Assembly: GCF_037688875.1 (NCBI RefSeq)
Contig: NZ_JAWDIE010000028.1
Location: 1-25,650 of the forward strand
DNA: 25,650 nt
DNA from: Amphibiibacter pelophylacis
Lineage (GTDB): Bacteria; Pseudomonadota; Gammaproteobacteria; Burkholderiales; Burkholderiaceae_C
Direction: 5' to 3'
Position numbers and translations under genes: made by a program
The notes under the pieces: model-generated
The model's database searches: none
What the model was told of the DNA's origin: nothing
The model's input: the letters and a program-made list of their open reading frames with translations, nothing else
In this document: positions 23,585 through 25,650 of the stretch, one piece after another
Layout of the letters: each line of letters starts with the position of its first letter
Position numbering within the stretch: position 1 is the stretch's first letter

Positions 23585-24886
23585 TCAGCCTGCCGACTGC
23601 GCCATGTGCCGGGCACAGGCGACTGCGCTGGACCAGGCCCACTGGAAGTTGTAGCCGCCCAGCCAGCCTGTGACATCGACACATTCGCCGATGAAATAAA
23701 GACCGGGGTGGCGTTTGGCCTCCAGGCTTTTCGAGCTGAGATCGGCCGTGTCCACGCCGCCCGCCATGACTTCGGCGGTGTTCCAGCCCTCGACGCGGGC
23801 GGGCTGAAGCGCCCAGTCCTGGAAGGCGGCGCCCAGGCGCTCCAGGCTGGCGTGGCGGCAGTCGGGCAGGGCGGTGGTGGCGGACAGATCGCCGCTGTCG
23901 GCCAGAGGGGCGAGGTCGGCCTGCGCCAGCCGCGTGGCCACCAGGCGCGCGGGCAGCCACTGCTGCAGCACGGTGCCCAGCTGGCGGCGCGACTGGCGCG
24001 TCAGGGCCTTCAGATCATCGGCCAGCGCAGTGTCGGGCAGGCAGTCGAGCTGCAGCGGCGATTGCCCGTCCCAGTAGCTGGAAATCTGCAAAATGGCTGG
24101 GCCGCTCAGGCCTTTGTGGGTGAAGAGCAGGTCTTCGTCAAACACCATGGGCTGCGGCTGGCGTGGGCGACGCCCCTGTGCCGGTGTCCAGGGCGAGGGT
24201 GTAGTAATGCGCACCGGCAGCGCCAGCCCGGCCAGGCCGGTCCAGCCCGCCCAGGTGCGCGTGTCAAACACCAGCGGCACCAGCGCGGGGCGCGGGCTGA
24301 CAACGCCCAGGCCAAACTGCTTGGCCAGACGCAGCGCCAGGTCGCTGGCGCCCATTTTGGGCGCGGCCAGTCCGCCGGTGGCGAGCACGACGTGGCGTGC
24401 CAGCACGGGGCCCTGATCGGTCTGGATGCGCCAGCGGGCTGCGGCCGCTTCGGGCACGTCGGCGGGTGGGCTGGAGACCGGCTCCAGCGCCTGCACGCCG
24501 CAGGGGTGGCGCAGCGCGACGGCGGCGTCCTGGCACAGACGCAGCAGCAGGTCGATCAGGTCCTGAGCGCTGCGATCGCAAAAGAGCTGGCCGCGGTGTT
24601 TTTCGTGAAAGGCGATGCCGTGCGCGCGCACCAGCGCGATGAACTCGGCGCTGCTGTAGCCGTCCAGCGCCGAGCGCACGAAGTGCGGGTTCTCCGACAG
24701 GAAGTGCTGCGGCGCGGCGCCGGTGTTGGTGAAGTTGCAGCGTCCGCCGCCCGAAATGCGGATGCGCTGGGCCAGCTTGTGCGCGTGGTCCAGCACGAGC
24801 ACACGCAGACCCGACTGGCCCGCCTGCGCAGCGCAGAACAGCCCGGCAGCGCCGCCGCCGATGACGACGGTGTCAAACAGGTCCAC
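23585..24886 (-). CDS. FAD-dependent oxidoreductase, HI0933 (YhiN/BaiN-like) family
   Basis: The 433-residue flavoprotein has an N-terminal dinucleotide-binding motif GGGAAGLFCA (10-19), the family signature RISGGGRCNFTN (43-54), a central ATGGLAAPKMGASD block, FTHKGLSGPAILQIS, and the C-terminal FAD-binding end GLYFIGECVDVTGWLGGYNFQWAWSS. Members of this family include the bile-acid reductase BaiN, but the substrate of most, including this one, is unknown. The ATG at 24886 lies 14 bp inside the ribA coding region, so the two genes overlap and are probably translated from one mRNA. Length is normal. Confidence 0.9.
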   Translation of the reverse strand: MDLFDTVVIGGGAAGLFCAAQAGQSGLRVLVLDHAHKLAQRIRISGGGRCNFTNTGAAPQHFLSENPHFVRSALDGYSSAEFIALVRAHGIAFHEKHRGQLFCDRSAQDLIDLLLRLCQDAAVALRHPCGVQALEPVSSPPADVPEAAAARWRIQTDQGPVLARHVVLATGGLAAPKMGASDLALRLAKQFGLGVVSPRPALVPLVFDTRTWAGWTGLAGLALPVRITTPSPWTPAQGRRPRQPQPMVFDEDLLFTHKGLSGPAILQISSYWDGQSPLQLDCLPDTALADDLKALTRQSRRQLGTVLQQWLPARLVATRLAQADLAPLADSGDLSATTALPDCRHASLERLGAAFQDWALQPARVEGWNTAEVMAGGVDTADLSSKSLEAKRHPGLYFIGECVDVTGWLGGYNFQWAWSSAVACARHMAQSAG

Positions 24887-25502
24887 GGACAGGATCAGGC
24901 TGGGGCGTCAGCAGGTGGCCCATGCGCACGCGCTTGGTATCGAGGTAGGCGGCATTGTGCGGGTTGCCGGGCGCCTGGTGGGCGACGCGGCCAACCACGT
25001 CCAGCCCGGCGTCGGTCAGCGCCTGCAGCTTGCGGGGGTTGTTGCTCATCAGGCGCACGCGCTGCACGCCCAGGTGCTGCAGGATGGCGATGCCCGCGCT
25101 GTAATCACGGCTGTCCACCGGCAGGCCCAGCGCGCGGTTGGCTTCCAGCGTGTCCAGGCCCTGCTCCTGCAGCGCGTAAGCCGCGATTTTCTGGCTGAGG
25201 CCAATGCCGCGCCCCTCGTGGCCACGCAGGTAGACCAGCACGCCGCAGCCTTCCTGCTGGATGCGCTGCTGCGCCAGAACCAGCTGCGGGCGGCAGTCGC
25301 AGCGCTGCGAGCTGAAGATGTCGCCGGTGGCGCACTCGGAGTGCAGGCGCACCAGCACACCGCCTTCACGGGCGCGGGCCAGGTCGCCGCAGCTCAGGGC
25401 CATGTGTTCGGTGCCATTGCGCGTGTCGGTGTAGACGCGCACCTCGAAATCGCCCCACTCGGTGGGCAGCCGTGCGCAGACGGGATCAGACAGAAAAGAC
25501 AT
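24873..25502 (-). CDS. ribA: GTP cyclohydrolase II
   Basis: RibA opens the imidazole ring of GTP, the first committed step of riboflavin synthesis. The 209-residue stand-alone enzyme has the zinc ligands Cys57, Cys68 and Cys70 in HSECATGDIFSSQRCDC, the catalytic region YLRGHEGRGIGL, and MSNNPRKLQALTDAGL near the C-terminus. There is no fused DHBP synthase (RibB) domain. No FMN riboswitch is seen in the visible leader. It shares 14 bp with the following flavoprotein gene, a suggestive pairing of flavin synthesis with a flavin user. Confidence 0.96.
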   Translation of the reverse strand: MSFLSDPVCARLPTEWGDFEVRVYTDTRNGTEHMALSCGDLARAREGGVLVRLHSECATGDIFSSQRCDCRPQLVLAQQRIQQEGCGVLVYLRGHEGRGIGLSQKIAAYALQEQGLDTLEANRALGLPVDSRDYSAGIAILQHLGVQRVRLMSNNPRKLQALTDAGLDVVGRVAHQAPGNPHNAAYLDTKRVRMGHLLTPQPDPVRGPV

Positions 25503-25650
25503 GCGCGCAATGTAGCACTGTTGCCCCGCCCGCCGCCCGTCCGCGGCGGGAACACTGCGTTGCAGCCTGGGCGGTAATCGACTGATTTATGTGACCAATT
25601 GCCCTGACTTGCGACGGTACACAGACAGCGTGCGTGACAGAATCCGGGCA
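25503..25650. other. Region upstream of ribA to the right edge
   Basis: No gene can be supported in these 148 bp. A perfect 8-bp inverted repeat, CCCGCCGC (25529-25536) and GCGGCGGG (25543-25550) with a 6-nt loop, would form a stable hairpin in the ribA leader. A minus-strand frame ends with TAA at 25589-25587 and a plus-strand frame opens with GTG at 25591; both run off the edge after about 20 codons and neither shows a recognisable sequence. Confidence 0.5.

Noticed and set aside
25587..25650. Possible ends of genes crossing the right edge on either strand
   Set aside because: Only about 20 codons are visible in each case, with no motif, so neither can be distinguished from chance.

Overview
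The window is high-GC bacterial DNA (roughly two thirds G+C by eye) and looks like a betaproteobacterium of the order Burkholderiales, most likely family Comamonadaceae. The reasons are an intact division and cell wall (dcw) cluster with a fused murE-murF gene, an FtsZ ending in the AFLRKQAD tail, a MurG lacking the usual HEQN motif, and outer-membrane lipid A synthesis (lpxC). No tRNA, rRNA, CRISPR array, insertion sequence or phage gene was seen. The species cannot be named from the sequence alone.

Layout. (1) 1-1030, minus strand: two type IV pilus minor pseudopilin genes, a pilV-like gene cut by the left edge and a fimT/gspH-like gene, with visibly lower GC than the rest. (2) 1124-3794, minus strand: a compact lpxC - yaaA - 2OG-Fe(II) dioxygenase gene group with 13-15 bp gaps. 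(3) 3795-4172: a 378 bp AT-richer divergent regulatory region holding the mra promoter and a five-copy GTGGG MraZ operator. (4) 4173-22101, plus strand: mraZ, rsmH, ftsL, ftsI, murE-murF fusion, mraY, murD, ftsW, murG, murC, ddlB, ftsQ, ftsA, ftsZ, probably one long transcription unit. Seven junctions are 4 bp ATGA stop/start overlaps. (5) 22102-22258: two GC-rich hairpins that probably end the cluster. (6) 22259-25502, minus strand: a DUF442/rhodanese-like protein, a GatB/YqeY-domain protein, rpsU (S21) with a clear promoter and terminator, an HI0933-family flavoprotein and ribA (GTP cyclohydrolase II). The last 148 bp hold no gene I can support.

How the genes work together. MurC, MurD, the MurE-F fusion and Ddl build UDP-MurNAc-pentapeptide. 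MraY and MurG convert it to lipid II. FtsW and FtsI polymerise and cross-link septal peptidoglycan. FtsZ, FtsA, FtsQ and FtsL form the divisome scaffold. MraZ probably represses its own promoter through the GTGGG repeats, and RsmH methylates 16S rRNA. LpxC, divergently transcribed next to mraZ, makes the committed step of lipid A synthesis, so two envelope pathways share one regulatory interval.

Most of the window is conserved housekeeping DNA. I found no convincing new defence or mobile system. The points most worth checking are the MraZ operator and its echo before ftsZ, the unusual place of lpxC, the altered MurG motif, the N-terminal extensions of FtsI and FtsW, and a divergent FtsZ C-terminal subdomain.
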